From assembly GCA_020284085.1 (NCBI GenBank), contig JACEVL010000422.1:319501-383500 (forward strand): 64,000 bases of DNA, given 5' to 3'. The translations under genes were made by a program, and so were the position numbers. The notes below the pieces were generated by a model. That model saw nothing but the letters and a program-made list of their open reading frames with translations. It ran no database searches and had not been told where the DNA came from. Positions 44,878-57,489 of the stretch are shown in pieces. This DNA comes from Aporrectodea caliginosa. Its lineage: Eukaryota; Annelida; Clitellata; Crassiclitellata; Lumbricidae. How positions within the stretch are numbered: the stretch's first letter is position 1; each line of letters begins with the position of its first letter.

Positions 44878-45917
44878 CAGTGGCGGATCCAAGGGGGCGA
44901 CGGGGGCGATCGCCCCCCCAATTGTCCATAAAAAGTAAAAAGATCGAGCCGACGCTGTTATCCGACCACAACAACTATCTAAAGACTACTGTAATTCCAA
45001 CACTGACACTCACACTGACACTCACGACCATAAAAACTGACCCTAACTGACCCTCACCGGCCTCATTCGGGCACGCATCCATAATCCGTCCTACCCAACT
45101 TAAGCGGCAAGTCTCCGCCTATGCACGAAATTGCAGACTTCTTTGACTTTGGGTCCATACTCCATAGTCGTCTAAATCATAGAAGCCTTTGAGCAAATGC
45201 TCCATCGAACTATAGGCAATTCACAGCTTGCTTTCCATTTTGCTAACACTTCCTGTGAGCGTTGCCACTGCAGAACGAAGTTTTTCCACGTTAAGGAGAT
45301 TGAAAAACTGGCTCCGGTCACGAATGTGCGAAGATAGACTAACTGGTTTAGCTTTGATGACAATTCATCGAGAAATTGTTATGGATATTGACAATATCAT
45401 TGATCGGTATGCGCGAAGCAGAAAGCGTTTAATGGAATTTGTTGTCTAAATTACTGTTCAACAGTAGCCTATATGAGAATTGTACGTTGTTTTGATATTC
45501 AAAGGGTAGTTCAGTACTTCAGTTTGGTCTGAAACTAATGATTTGTTATTTTGACCAGTGCAGTATAAGTGTGTTGATGGACTAATTGTCAGACATATTG
45601 ATTAAAGGTTTTTTTATGTGAAATAATGTGGCTTGTTTTCAATGCACGTAATTTACTTTTGAACCGTATTATGTTCAATTTTTCATACATTTATATGATT
45701 GAATAATCCCCGAAATATATTGCCAAAAACAGGCCTCCTTTGATCTCAAATGCTGCAAAATGCGTTTGCGTCTGGGGCTCCGCCCCAGAACCCCGCTGGG
45801 GAGCTTACGACGCTCCCCAAACCCCCTAATCGTAAGGGGCTTCGCGCCTTCGGCGCGAGCAACTCTCCACTCAAGGCGAATTCGCGCCCCCAAAATAATA
45901 GCCTAGATCCGCCACTG
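44878..45917. mobile_element. hAT transposon remnant with transposase tail, 1040 bp
   Basis: The ends CAGTGGCGGATCC and GATCCGCCACTG are inverted, with a perfect 8-bp TSD gctctgat (44870-44877 and 45918-45925). The interior holds the C-terminal dimerisation part of a hAT transposase at 45228-45449. Most of the transposase (the catalytic part) is missing, so this copy is not autonomous. Confidence 0.95.
45228..45449 (+). pseudogene. hAT transposase C-terminal fragment
   Basis: The frame contains LTLPVSVATAERSFSTLRRL and KNWLRSRMCEDRLTGLALM, followed by IHREI. This is the standard hAT C-terminal dimerisation signature (the ERSFS and LR.RM..DRL.GLA blocks). It lies inside the TIR-bounded element 44878-45917. 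Only about 73 codons are open, and the catalytic DDE region and the BED finger are absent. It is therefore a decayed or internally deleted copy. Confidence 0.92.
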
Positions 45918-46214
45918 GCTCTGATTCAACATAATTTGTATTATAAATAGTTCATTACTTTTCTAGGCCTACTCTGCCCTGGAAGGGATTGAAAAATGAC
46001 CTCTGCTAGTTAGATATAGACTTAACATTCATCTGTTTCAGCCTCCTTACCCTTCGTTAAACTTGACTGCTGGTTTCTCCGACTTGTGCATTATTATAAC
46101 GGCGCTATAGAAGTCACTAGATTCGACGCAATACTAGGCCTACTACTACGACTACTACTACTACTACTACTACTACTAATAATAATAATATTCGTTTAAT
46201 GTTTCAAACTGACA

Positions 46215-46405
46215 CGTACACAGGATGATTACAATTCATGGTATGAACGGATATGAACGGATGATCACAATTTATCACAGGAGACACGAGTTGAATTTAA
46301 CTGTTTGGCAGCCATGCAAGGCGCCCATCACGTCCTACTGCTTTTTTCTACGCCACCTAGCGAATGAAAAGGCTGAGTCGACCTTAGGGAGATCCGAATT
46401 TGAAC
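46215..46405 (-). mobile_element. SINE E, reverse copy
   Basis: The reverse complement gives AGGTCGACTCAGCCTTTTC, GGCGCCTTGCATGGCTGCC and ACAGTTAAATTCAACTCGTG in the same order as 23300-23440. The head is missing. Confidence 0.82.
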
Positions 46406-46448
46406 AAAAACATTTAAATCTGCAATGGTTCGAATAGTTTGGTGTCAA

Positions 46449-46915
46449 GGGGCCGTCCATAAATGACGTCACGCTATTTTGGCCGATTTTAACCCCCTCC
46501 CCCCTCGTCACACTTCGTCACAAAAAAAGTAAGACCCCTCTGAAAATGACGTCACAAAGCTCTGACCCCCCCCTAAAACCCAATTTCCATGGCGAACGAA
46601 AATGCTCCTTCATGGAACAAATAGCGAAAGCATGAATATTTTAAAATCTAACGGTGACCAAATATTGAAATAATTAGAAAATTATTAATAATGGTGCCCG
46701 TATACATTAAAATAATTTTAAAAATAATGAAAATTTAATCCTCAAAATTAGTACTGTTATTATTAGAATTAAATTGTTGTTAATTGTTAAATTTAATAAC
46801 ATAGACCTGGTGTGACGTCACACTACTCAGACCCCCCACCCCCATGTCACACATCGTCACAAATTTCCGACCCCCGACCCCTCCTAGGTGCGTGACGTCA
46901 TTTATGGACGGCCCC
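46449..46915. mobile_element. MITE with CRE-containing TIRs, 467 bp
   Basis: Long inverted ends begin GGGGCCGTCCATAAATGACG and continue TCACGC at both termini. The flanks share only caa (3 bp), so the superfamily is undecided. The interior is palindromic in style, with CCCCTCCCCCCTCGTCACAC at left and its counterpart at right. Four perfect TGACGTCA palindromes lie at 46464, 46547, 46813 and 46893. Confidence 0.85.
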
Positions 46916-46930
46916 CAAACACAATAATGA

Positions 46931-47661
46931 AAATTAACATGTGGTTACAAAATAATTTGCACTAGGCGAGAATTTCATTTTTAAAACTGGTCAAAGCTTC
47001 TTTATGTGCAACCCGTTTCTCAACCATCATGGTCACATTCGTTGGGCCCAAACAAAGTCAAGGTCTTTGTTCTTTATCATAAGATTAAGACAGTGCTGTA
47101 CAGCAGTATACCTACCTGTTATAAAACTTCAACAAATTGTCAATTGAACTGAACTTGTAATTTATTCAAACTATGACATCATTGGTTATATGATATTATG
47201 ACAAATCATTGACAATTAAGTCGTTTAATATGAGCTAAGCACTATGATTTTATAAGCTGACCGCATGATGAGAATTACAGAAGTTTACATTATTTTCAAT
47301 CAAGTTTTGACTACAGGCTTTGCACAAAATTAATTGTCTTACACATCTGGCCAGTACATGAAAACAGTCCATACTGATTACTGAATAATAATATTCTATA
47401 TGGCAGATGTGCTCAGCAGTCACAAAATTATCATGCACAATTTCTTGCCAAGTCCTAAATTTTAGTTTTGGAAATTCTGTTTAAATGCATCGAGTGTAAA
47501 TTTTACACAGACTTCATAGAAGCTTTTAAACCAGAAAACAATGCGTAACCATGTAGTGGATAAGGGGGCAAATTAATATCAGCAGCATCCTATCTAAACC
47601 AGTTCCAATATTCCAGGTAGTTCGTATAATAATACTAATATACATCGAGTTTAAATAAACA
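46931..47661. other. No gene seen
   Basis: AT-rich unique sequence. Confidence 0.5.
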
Positions 47662-47669
47662 AAAATAAT

Positions 47670-47922
47670 CAGTGCGTTTTTTGAGCTGGAGCGGTCCGGA
47701 GTGGCATTCCGGGACCTTTTTTCAGCTATTAAAATAATTTAGTTAATGCCTTTTTTAAATAAAACTTATTTTAAATTATTTAGATACTTTAATTTAATTT
47801 CAGTGCTTTCAGTGTTGACTGATATTGATATATGTGCAATAGAAATATTAGCATAAAATAAGCCACTATAATTGTTCTGAATTTGTTGAGTTCCGGAACC
47901 TTTTTACAAGAAAAAAGCACTG
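47670..47922. mobile_element. hAT MITE, 253 bp
   Basis: The element starts CAGTGCGTTTTTTGAGC and ends GAAAAAAGCACTG. The 8-bp TSD aaaataat is perfect (47662-47669 and 47923-47930). TTCCGG motifs lie near both ends. There is no coding content. Confidence 0.92.
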
Positions 47923-47930
47923 AAAATAAT

Positions 47931-50432
47931 AATGAAAATATAAACTGAACCTAAAAAAATAAACCCAATGCTGGAGTAATTCCGGAGACAAAGCACGGAG
48001 GTTAAAGTAACGCTGGAAATAATGACAAGCATCATACAACACACTGAAATTTAAAAAAACCCAAAGAGTAAAGTACAATAAAAGGGAAAGATAAACGGAG
48101 ATCAATGGATTAAGGCAAAAATACAAGTTAGCATAAGCAGTAGGCTAAATAAGACTAATAAAAACTCAAAGCTAAGATAATGTTAACTAGCACACACACA
48201 AAAACTAAGCTAAATGGCATCACGTGTAATTTCGCTACACGTCAGCTTCACAACACATATTGAAAGCAAAATACAACGAAAAGAAACGCAAAAAATGCCA
48301 CAGTCAATAAACACAAAAATTAAGCAATGCTATGCAACACTCAAAAAGGTCGACACTCTGTGACATAACTGTGTCGATGCAACAAATATTAATGGTCATA
48401 ATATATTTAATGTAAAGAATCTAAGATATTTGCCAGTATAACAAATCAACGGTAAGTTTAAGCAAAACCATATAAAAGTAGTTAGGATATATAATCAGTG
48501 AATAAATTTCCCGTAATTAGTTTCCTGAACTTTCAAACAATTAGCTTTGTATAAAACATGTTTAACAGTTTTTCTGTGGTGTTTGACCAATCTAAATTTT
48601 ACAATGCTGTAATCCAAGTAATTACAGATGTCTGGAACAAAATATGGAATGGGTATTTCATTGACAAGTTTAATAAAATATTGTTATCAAGGTTCAAGAG
48701 GTTGTTTGGTGTTTTTATCTTAAAAGACAATAATTTAGAAACCCTTACTGGTAATTTAATATGCAATCTGGTAGCCCAAAATATGAAAGAGGACACACAA
48801 GATTTCCTCCTTTAAATACAGATTACAGAGCAAATCAGGAATGCCATGAAAATGAAATATGTAATGCCACGTCTGGTCAGAAAATATACTCTGTTGAAAA
48901 GCAAATGTTAAAAACAGTCAGGATGCAATATTATTGAATCCAAGCATCATACATTCATGGTATCTAAAACATATGCAATCATTTAAATTTAAAATCTAAA
49001 TCCATAGAAGCAACGAATTTCCAGTTTTAAATTCCAAACAATAGGAGTTATCTTAAATTACTGATTAAATCATCAAATGTCTCAAACATAACAAATTTAT
49101 CAAAAGAAGAATTGACATTTGATTTGCTAAAGAAAAATGGATATGAATAACATACATTATCAGTGTTTTGTATACACTTCCAATATCCTAGTTAAACATT
49201 TCAGCAGGTCATATTTTGGTTAATATAAAGTCAAGTTTTAAGAATTCACTTATCAAAACTGCTTTATCAACAGCAAAATCAGGATGCACACCAATCTAAA
49301 ATGTTTCAACAGCTATCAGATGCCAAAAAAGCAATCCTGCTTTCAAATAAAATCACATCAATTAAAAGTTGCTATCTGATAGAACCAGGACTTTGCATAA
49401 AACTCAAACAATATGAAGCCATTTAAACAAATCAGAAACTTGAAAACACAGCAGCATCATAAATACTTCTACTACTACTACTACTACTAATAATAATAAT
49501 TATTATTATTAATCAATACTAATTTTTTAAATAATATTGCAAGATAAAACTCAGCAGCTGACATTATAACACTAAAATATTCTCAAATTGTAAAGCCTGG
49601 AAGTTAAATCATTTGAAGTTGGTATCAATTTACTAACTGATGCTAAGAATTTCATTCAGATTAAAATTAAATACTAACAAGAGTAAAATCCAAAATTTCA
49701 AACAACCCAGGATTTAATCATAATTCTGATTAGTAAAACCTTCAAAAATAAGCTAACACAATTCTGTGACGTTGAGAAAATATCTGACCGTAGTTTTTCC
49801 AGTACAATGTTTTACCCACAAAGAATTCCATTGTTTCCCTAAATGGTTAAATTTTCCATTTTCAAGTCATATGCACAAAATACTAGAAGCAGAGTCAGCA
49901 AAAATAAGCCTTATGACTTTAGTTAAATGCTAATCGAAATATGCAAGTTCACATTGCAAATTTCAACTTACCAGGTAAATTTCAACTTACCAGGTAATAA
50001 CAATTTTTGGCCTAACCACATAGTCAGTCGCTTTACATGCAATATGTAGAAAACTTCACACAGCAAGACACATCACATTGTGTAATGTAAATCTCCAGCT
50101 GGATTGCGAATCGCTGGCGAATGTAAGAGGGTGGAGATGTTTGAAAGTAAGATACTGTATACAATGCAATGACATCTACCACAGCACTTCTCAAACGCTC
50201 CAAAACCAGCAAATGATTCCCAAATTTAGTTCAGCTTTAGAAAATTGCCTCATTATAAGTTGGTTCTTCATCTCACTCCCAAAGACAGCACTATAATAAG
50301 TTTCCGGTGTACTAATGTTTTCGTTACACCAAATCTTGTCCAGAGTATATCTAAACGAGCCAAAGAAAAACCCAGTAGAAATCATACATCAGAAACTGTT
50401 CAACTTATTCACCAGAGACTAGCTAAAGGCTG
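47931..50432. other. No gene seen
   Basis: 2.5 kb of AT-rich sequence. (ACT)n(AAT)n(ATT)n lies at 49468-49512 and a 20-bp tandem duplication (aaatttcaacttaccaggta) at about 49960-49998. An 85-codon plus frame at 48558 has no recognisable motif. Confidence 0.5.
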
Positions 50433-50440
50433 AATCACAC

Positions 50441-50564
50441 CAGTGGCGTAATGAAGGGTTTCAGCGCCCAGGGGCAAGGGTTGATGACTGCGCCCCCTTT
50501 AAATTTTCTTGTTGACTTTTAACTTATTCGCCAGAGACTCTGCCTCCCCTTCGTTATGCCATTG
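50441..50564. mobile_element. Short hAT MITE, 124 bp
   Basis: The ends CAGTGGCGTAATGAAGG and CCTTCGTTATGCCATTG are inverted with mismatches. The flanks are aatcacac and aatcacag (7 of 8). The internal sequence at 50521-50539 copies the left flank at 50402-50420 (aacttattc.ccagagact). Confidence 0.82.
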
Positions 50565-51423
50565 AATCACAGACCCCAATATTACATACTTGGACAGTCC
50601 ACAACATTCCACCCCTCCCATATGTGCACCTGTTACTCCCAGTCAAACATTAAGCAAAGAATTATGTGATTACAAAGAAAATGATACTGTTTAAGTTTAG
50701 AAATAGCAGCTAACTACACGAATCACTACATAAAAGAACATAAAAGCATGAACATTTTATATTGTGTCATAATATATAATGTAATACAGGAACATGTATT
50801 CATGCATTTAACAAAGCAAGCCTGCTCTTGCTACAATAGCTTCAATAAAAATTCCTCAACATGGCTTTATTTATGCCAAATCTATATTATATAAACACTT
50901 GGCATAAATCCATATATAATTATAGAAATTATAAATAGGTAAAACTATTTTATATATAAGCCACTAAATGAGACACGTCACACACATACACATATTATAC
51001 TGTATATATGTATATAAATACTAAACCTTAAACATAGGAAATATTATCCAGATATTCTTGCGCTTCAAGCTCTGCATCCATTATCTTTATCCTCAATGGC
51101 AGCAAATCCTGGAAAATGTTCCCGATGCCCAGCAAGTGGCATTTCAACATTTCCATATACATGACTAAACCAGCAGACGCTTTTTTAAAGGTTTTTTGCC
51201 CGACACATGCAATATAAGTTCATACCTGAAAACACTTATATTGCCTAAAATCGTGAGAAGGCAAAGGAAACGCATGCTGACGTGTCTCTAGTATCTACAG
51301 GAAATCCTTCGAACCACTATTCATGGGTTTGAAGGATGTTTGGCGCTCAGGTTGACCAAGATGGACAGCCATTCAAGTCCTAACCAGGCTTGATTTTGCT
51401 TAATTTCACTGAGCCTGCCACCA

Positions 51424-51427
<4 letters not shown>

Positions 51428-51502
<75 letters not shown>
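51428..51502. repeat. (CT)n(CA)n
   Basis: About 50 bases of CT followed by CA. Confidence 0.95.
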
Positions 51503-51503
<1 letters not shown>

Positions 51504-51772
51504 AGTGGTGTCAGAGACTACTTTCACACTCACCAAACCTGAAACAATTTTACAGCCTGACGAACATCACAACATTTTAACGACGACAACACACGCATTA
51601 ATTACACAACAGGCAAAGACAAAGACAAAATACACAGACAGGCCAGGCCAACAACAAGATACGTCACAGAAACAAAAGCAGACAAACTGACAAAAAGACA
51701 TTTAGTTATACAGACAAACAAAGTAGCCAACAGTTATACTGAAAGACTGCTGTATGAACAAACACATGTTCT

Positions 51773-51773
51773 T

Positions 51774-51813
<40 letters not shown>

Positions 51814-51822
51814 CACACAGAC
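51773..51822. repeat. (ACAG)n
   Basis: About 10 units. Confidence 0.93.
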
Positions 51823-51880
51823 AGCATGATAAACATGACACAGACAGTTAGAGACATCTTAAGCACACTAATAAGACACA

Positions 51881-51950
51881 TTAACCCTTTAACAACGAGC
51901 GTGAACTAAAGTGTATGGGTAACCAATGCAGCTCATCGTTACAGGGTTAA
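51881..51950. mobile_element. 70-bp TTAA-bounded palindromic mini-element
   Basis: It begins TTAACCCTTTAACAACGAGC and ends GCTCATCGTTACAGGGTTAA, an imperfect inverted repeat with TTAA at both edges. The TTAACCC end and TTAA site resemble piggyBac elements. A diverged relative without clear TTAA ends lies at about 56563-56625. Confidence 0.5.
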
Positions 51951-52153
51951 ATATCTTGATGTATACAATACATACACATCTATAACCAGTATATATTGGG
52001 TTAATTTCAATATATCTCAGCCACTAAACGAAACAGTTACTTACTTACATCATATCAATTGAAGCCTGAACCAAAAATACATTATTAAAACCATTACGTC
52101 AACAGATGCCAAACAATTCACAACAAAAACCTAAAATGATTAACACTTTTGAT

Positions 52154-52331
52154 CAGTGGCATAGCAAGGAATATGGAAACCCCAATTCAGCTGCGTATCT
52201 CCCTATAACATACTTGGTGGAACCTGTAATTTTTAATGCAGTTAGTGCTTACTGAAATAAAGGTTTTCTAACTGCCTTGGGTGGTAATCCAGTATAATGA
52301 ACTGGTAAAACCATAAGTTGCTACACCACTG
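52154..52331. mobile_element. Possible hAT MITE, 178 bp
   Basis: The ends CAGTGGCATAGCAAGG and GTTGCTACACCACTG resemble hAT termini and are roughly inverted. No convincing 8-bp TSD is left (cttttgat versus tgtttgcc). Confidence 0.5.
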
Positions 52332-53274
52332 TGTTTGCCACTCATAAAAAGCTGATTCTAAGTCAACAAATATGATGACACAACCATTGACCAAGACACC
52401 TTGAACATTGTTACAAAAAACCATGAATGCAAAGTTTTTGAAAAAGCAAACATTACCGTAAAACATTTATGGCAAACAACAAAACCCAAATCAGATTATT
52501 CAATGCTTCTGAAGCAGTTTGACTAGCAATCAATTTGTTTGATATTTGAGAAAATACAGAATGTCCACCAACCTGCTAAATCCATACAACAAAATATCAA
52601 ATATCAGGAAATTTCTGATCACGTTGTGAATAATACTCCTCTTTTTTCAACACATTCAAACAAAAAACATGTATAATTTAATCTACCAAACAATGTTTTG
52701 ACAAACATTAATATTGCATGCAGATATGCATAATCACAGCATATTTGCATGCAGCAAAATTAATATTTAGATATATACATGCATGTAAAACACACACATA
52801 AATACCAGTATATGCATTTAAATTAATATGCATATAAAAGATCCATATATAACTTATATATAACATACATGCATGTACCAGTAAATGTATTTTAATTAAA
52901 TTACCATTCAAATATACACATGCATATATTACATAATTATGCATGTACCAGTAATATGTATTTTAATTGATATTCAGATACATACATGATACATACATAA
53001 GCCTCTGAGTAGATATAGGGGCACTATATAAATGTTCAATTACATTATGTGTGTACCAGTAAATGTATTAATTTTGTTGCAGCACAACAAAATTAACATT
53101 CACGTGACTCGAGTGCTTGGTATTCATATCAGTTATGAATACATTAAATGATTGAAGTTGGAATGGAAGCCCTTTCTTTTACACAAGACTTTCCAATTCT
53201 ACACCCCACTCCATTCCAAAACTCATCAAAAGCACAAACAAAAATTAATATTCGTGAGACCAAACATCTATCAG

Positions 53275-53405
53275 TTAACGCAAAGAAAAGGATGATGATC
53301 ACAATTATGATGAAAAGACTTATTTGTTCTCCAAGGCCTACCCTGCTGTTAGTTGACTGTGAGGCGCCCTTGTAACGGCATGGCTCTGTTACAGCGCCAC
53401 GTAAA
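53275..53405 (-). mobile_element. SINE E-like diverged fragment
   Basis: The minus strand reads GTAACAGAGCCATGCCGTTA, then CAAGGGCGCCTCACAGTC, resembling the middle of SINE E (GGCGCCTTGCATGGCAGCC region). It is diverged and the call is weak. Confidence 0.4.
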
Positions 53406-56400
53406 TTCACTTTTATGACGATAATGGCTATTGCAATGATCGATTTTCATAGAACTGAAAGCATGAAATTTATCTGAGCAACAAAATACAGACTGATCCA
53501 GAGTTCACATAGTTTTCTAATAACTGTGAGACTGCACAGAAAAACCAATAACTTAAGTACACTGTGGATTCGTTAACACGCTTTCGGTTGATGTGCCATT
53601 CTGATTAACACGAATTGGTGTTATGTCCCCCATTAACTTAGCACCCATATTGGTTAAAATGCCATACAAGAACAGCAGTGTAGTGCTAAGTATTGATTCT
53701 CAGCATCATCCCTTTTTACACGTGGCCTGGTTTACATGCAGAATTATAAGGCATGTCTCCCCGAATGACATTGTGTTAATGAATCACACTCTCCAAACTT
53801 CTACCAGCTTATTCACGAGCACTGTGTCAAGTCAGAGGGGTTGTCCAAAGGGAGGTCGTCCGAGTCTGATTGCCAGGGGGTCAGTGTCGCTGCTAAGGCA
53901 GGTGCTGTTTAGGGTGAGAGTGAGAAGGCAGAGGATCGGATGATTCAGAGTATGAATTCTTGAAGAGGTGACACTTCAGTTTTGAGTGGAAAGCAGATGA
54001 CGGTTGGTGATTGGCCGTGATGATGGAGGAAATGAAAATTTACAGAATTCAGAGGGTTGAAACACAGGCTTCAACGTACACTGTAGCGGCAAATCCATTT
54101 TAGTGAATGACAAAATACTGCAAATCACATGGCACAATGGTCTAAACACAGATTTGTAAACTTAACAATGATAAATACATAAATTTCAGTGCAGCATGCT
54201 TCAGAAATATGGCATGCATCTTAACTTTTGATAATTCGTGTCAAGAAAAAAATGTCAACACACTGTGCCAGTATAAATTGCACAATGCACGATTCAACAC
54301 AAAAGTCATGGTAAATAAATGAGCAAAGCATGGCCATCTATGGTAAATTCAAAGTGTAAACTTAAAGAACATTTTGCAACTAAAAGCACCAGAGAATTTC
54401 TATAAGCTTTAAACTCATTCTCTGAAAAATCAGGAAAAATAGCCAAAATTAAAGACAACCTTCTGATCAAAGCAGTTACTAAACTGAAGATAGCCACAGT
54501 AGTATTTTGAATAATAAAATAAATTTTGCCATTTTCAATAATAAAATTAATGACACAACTGTTGTATGATATAATCAATTTCAGAATTTCGTTCTCTTTA
54601 GTTGTGACAGGTTTCCTTCACCAAAGTTTTCAAAACAGTAAACCAAGTTCAAAGAACACAAGTAGGATTAAGTAAGGTACAAATGATAAGACATTTATAC
54701 AATGTAGACTCATTTTTACGCACAGCTTGGCTCAAAGCTGTTCCATAATGTATATCGTCGACGACTTCACATAAATGAGTCCACACTCTAGTACTAACAA
54801 GAACATTGTCAAACAATAAAGAAAAATATTAACTTTACAAACTTTTGCAACACAAGAGCTGCCTTCAACCAACAGTGAAACAGTTTAATTGCAACTCACA
54901 GAACAATCATAAAGTAATAGGAACTGTCTGCAAATCTGAAGTGTGCAAGTTCCCAACACCGGGTAGTCAGACGTGTTTGTGAAGCTCCAGTGCAAAAATT
55001 ATTTTTCGCTTCAGTTATACATCAGTTACTTCATGATTACGGGTACATATCCCTCTAGGCTCCTACATTCAATCTCAACCAGAAACTGAAAATTCATTTC
55101 AAGCTTACAATTTGTTGATGCAGCACATAAAGTAAAAAAATACTAATAATAATATGATGATGATGATTATTATAATGATAAAGAATAAACCAATACTAAA
55201 ATAATAACGAAATTCCTAATAATAATCAATTATGATCGTTTGCATTATAGGTAAACTACCATGTACCCAGTGACAATGGGTACACTACCACGTACCCAAT
55301 GACAACGGGTTTACTACCATGCACCCGTGAACCAAACAAATGAGTTTTACACAAACAGCAGCAGTAAATATAATGAAGCAAAATCTTTCAGAACGATCTA
55401 GGAACCATAATCCGCAATTCAATCCCCATCTCATACACCTGAAACCAGTTTCCTAGATTTGAAAGCTGTTTGCATTTTCAATTCAAATGGCTACTGCTCT
55501 TTCGGTACACCTGCACATACCTGGATGACTGTAAGTCATAAGAAAGTTTCAGGTGCATGCATTCTACATAAAAATATGTGGAGTTGTTTTTATGTTTTTC
55601 ATAATTCAATTTTTACACCCTCACAGCAACGCTGTTTCACTACCAAAACAGAAAGCACTCAAAATAGAAACAGAGCACTTGAAAAACAATCTATAGTCAC
55701 TGAACAGTCAAAAAAATTAATGTCAGTCTGAAAGGCACATTCAGGTTAGCAAAATGCCAACAGCCACACTTTGGCTGAAAGTAACTGAAATTGCCATTAA
55801 CTGTTTTCACCGAATTAGTGAAACAACAGCCAAAAACACAGTTGCCACAAATGAATGCCCTAACTCTGAATTTCTTCCATAATCAGAGCCTCTGCATCCT
55901 TTTACTGGAAACTCGATAAACCAAATCCTCCTTTCAATATACATCCATCCAAAGCAAATTCTAATGCTAACATCCATCATTCTAATGACATTTTTTAATG
56001 CATCTCAGCATTTAAAAAGCATCTTTAAGTATCACTCAATTCCAATACAAAATGCCAAATTTAATTTAGCTTTCCTACACAACTGCATTGTAACACAATC
56101 CCATTCAAACGAGTACCTGATATGGAAATGCAAGTCATCATTTTGTACAGAGGTTCCAATGCATTCGCATATTACAGGACTTCCCTTCAGATACGTCCAA
56201 GAGAGACTTTCCAAATTAAGTTTTGTATTCAAGGTACAAGCAAGATACGTATGCTGAATACAACAACACAAACAAAATATTTAGTTTACATACGAGGAAA
56301 GTGCAGTTCCTTCAGCTGCTCTCTGTAGTAAATATTTTGACAGATACTCATTAAACTGGGCAAAGTATCATCATCCATGATGTTCACCATTCACAGCTCA

Positions 56401-57106
56401 GTAAATCAGCCACGAGGCAACGCTGACCAGTGGCAACTGAGCACAGTGCATCCTCTTGACAAGTTGAAGCCATACTGCACACAATCTCCTGGCACCTTGT
56501 GATCACAGAACCAAGCTGAAAGGCAAAGCTGGGCTTTTAGTTTGTAATCCCATTTGCTTTAGCACTTTAACGTGAGTGTACTAACAGCAACTGGGAAACC
56601 AAAGCAGCTCGTTGTTGAAGTGTCATACGGCTGCCATCAAGAGTTACAAATTGCCACAGTCCATTTAAATCCTAGCCGTTACTCAAAAACATGATTAAAA
56701 CATTGCTTCATCAGCAGCCAAAACAACTCCCACATAAGCTTCTACGACAGTCCTGAAATTGATGCCTAACATGATATGATCGAGATACGCAATAAGACCG
56801 ACATCATAAAACGAAACAGCAGCACAGGAACGTACGAAAGATCACAAAAACGGAAAATATCAAATCAGCAGCGAATAATACCGCCGTCTCATGGCGTCTT
56901 ACACTGCAACGTATATACACAAATCGTGCGACGACAAACACAATGAATCGTCCTCTCACTGAAAAGACTTTCAACATTACTTATATGCAGGAATTGTTTT
57001 GGCTGTGGAACATCAGCAATGCTTACTCAGAACATGTTTCTGCTGCTCATATTAACTGTTTACGAAGACTACCAACGTCAGATGTCGAAGGCCAATACCG
57101 TCAGCA

Positions 57107-57447
57107 TCAAGGCTCGGAGGAATGGAGAGGTATGACAAACTTATGCGCAAAAGGTGACCGGTAGACGATACCCGCTTCTTTAAAAACTTTGTGCGGTATG
57201 CTTAGATCGCACAGGTACACCTGGCCACATCTGTCGTTATACGAGAGTGGCAGAGCCAACGTCAGACACCAATTCGCTTTAATCAAACTGCCTTCGATCG
57301 GTGGATCAATAGCCAGCACACGTGCTTTGTTCTGACTGACCCAATCCACTATTGTCTTGTACCAAGTCTCGTCCGGTCCACTGCTGGTGCTGCCATCATT
57401 GCCATCCAGAGTATTGATGATCATATCAACGGCAGAATTTGGCAAGT
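57107..57447 (-). CDS. EDC3: EDC3, last coding exon (end of YjeF_N domain)
   Basis: The exon completes the YjeF_N domain: DLPNSAVDMIINTLDG, then WYKTIVDWVSQNKARVLAID, GQVYLCDLSIPHKVF and SPFAHKFVIPLHSSEP, with TGA at 57109-57107. The phase-1 junction restores Asp (G|AC), giving STDLPNSAVD, which lines up with the family. The acceptor is tctcgtgacag| before 57447. The C-terminal FVIPLHS ending is typical of animal EDC3. The 3' UTR runs to lower coordinates, and its end is not fixed from sequence. Confidence 0.95.
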
Positions 57448-57489
57448 CTGTCACGAGAAACAACAGACACAATTACTAGCACCAGGTCA

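Larger units (their letters stand above)
50573..57106 (-). other. AT-rich stretch downstream of EDC3; possible long 3' UTR or intergenic
   Basis: No gene was recognised on either strand. The sequence is AT-rich and not very repetitive. It includes (CT)n(CA)n at 51428-51502, (ACAG)n at 51773-51820, a small TTAA-bounded palindrome (51881-51950), a possible hAT remnant (52154-52331), SINE tails at 52999-53050 and 53785-53825, and ATGCAT-type repeats at 52730-52990. Several reverse-strand poly(A)-signal hexamers occur, but none can be chosen. Part of it may be EDC3 3' UTR. Confidence 0.35.

Noticed and set aside
48558..48815. 85-codon plus-strand frame
   Set aside because: It lies in AT-rich sequence with no motif and an equally long opposite-strand frame.
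57107..57447. Link between the 341-nt EDC3 exon and the 341-bp satellite unit
   Set aside because: The sequences are unrelated and the equal length is chance.
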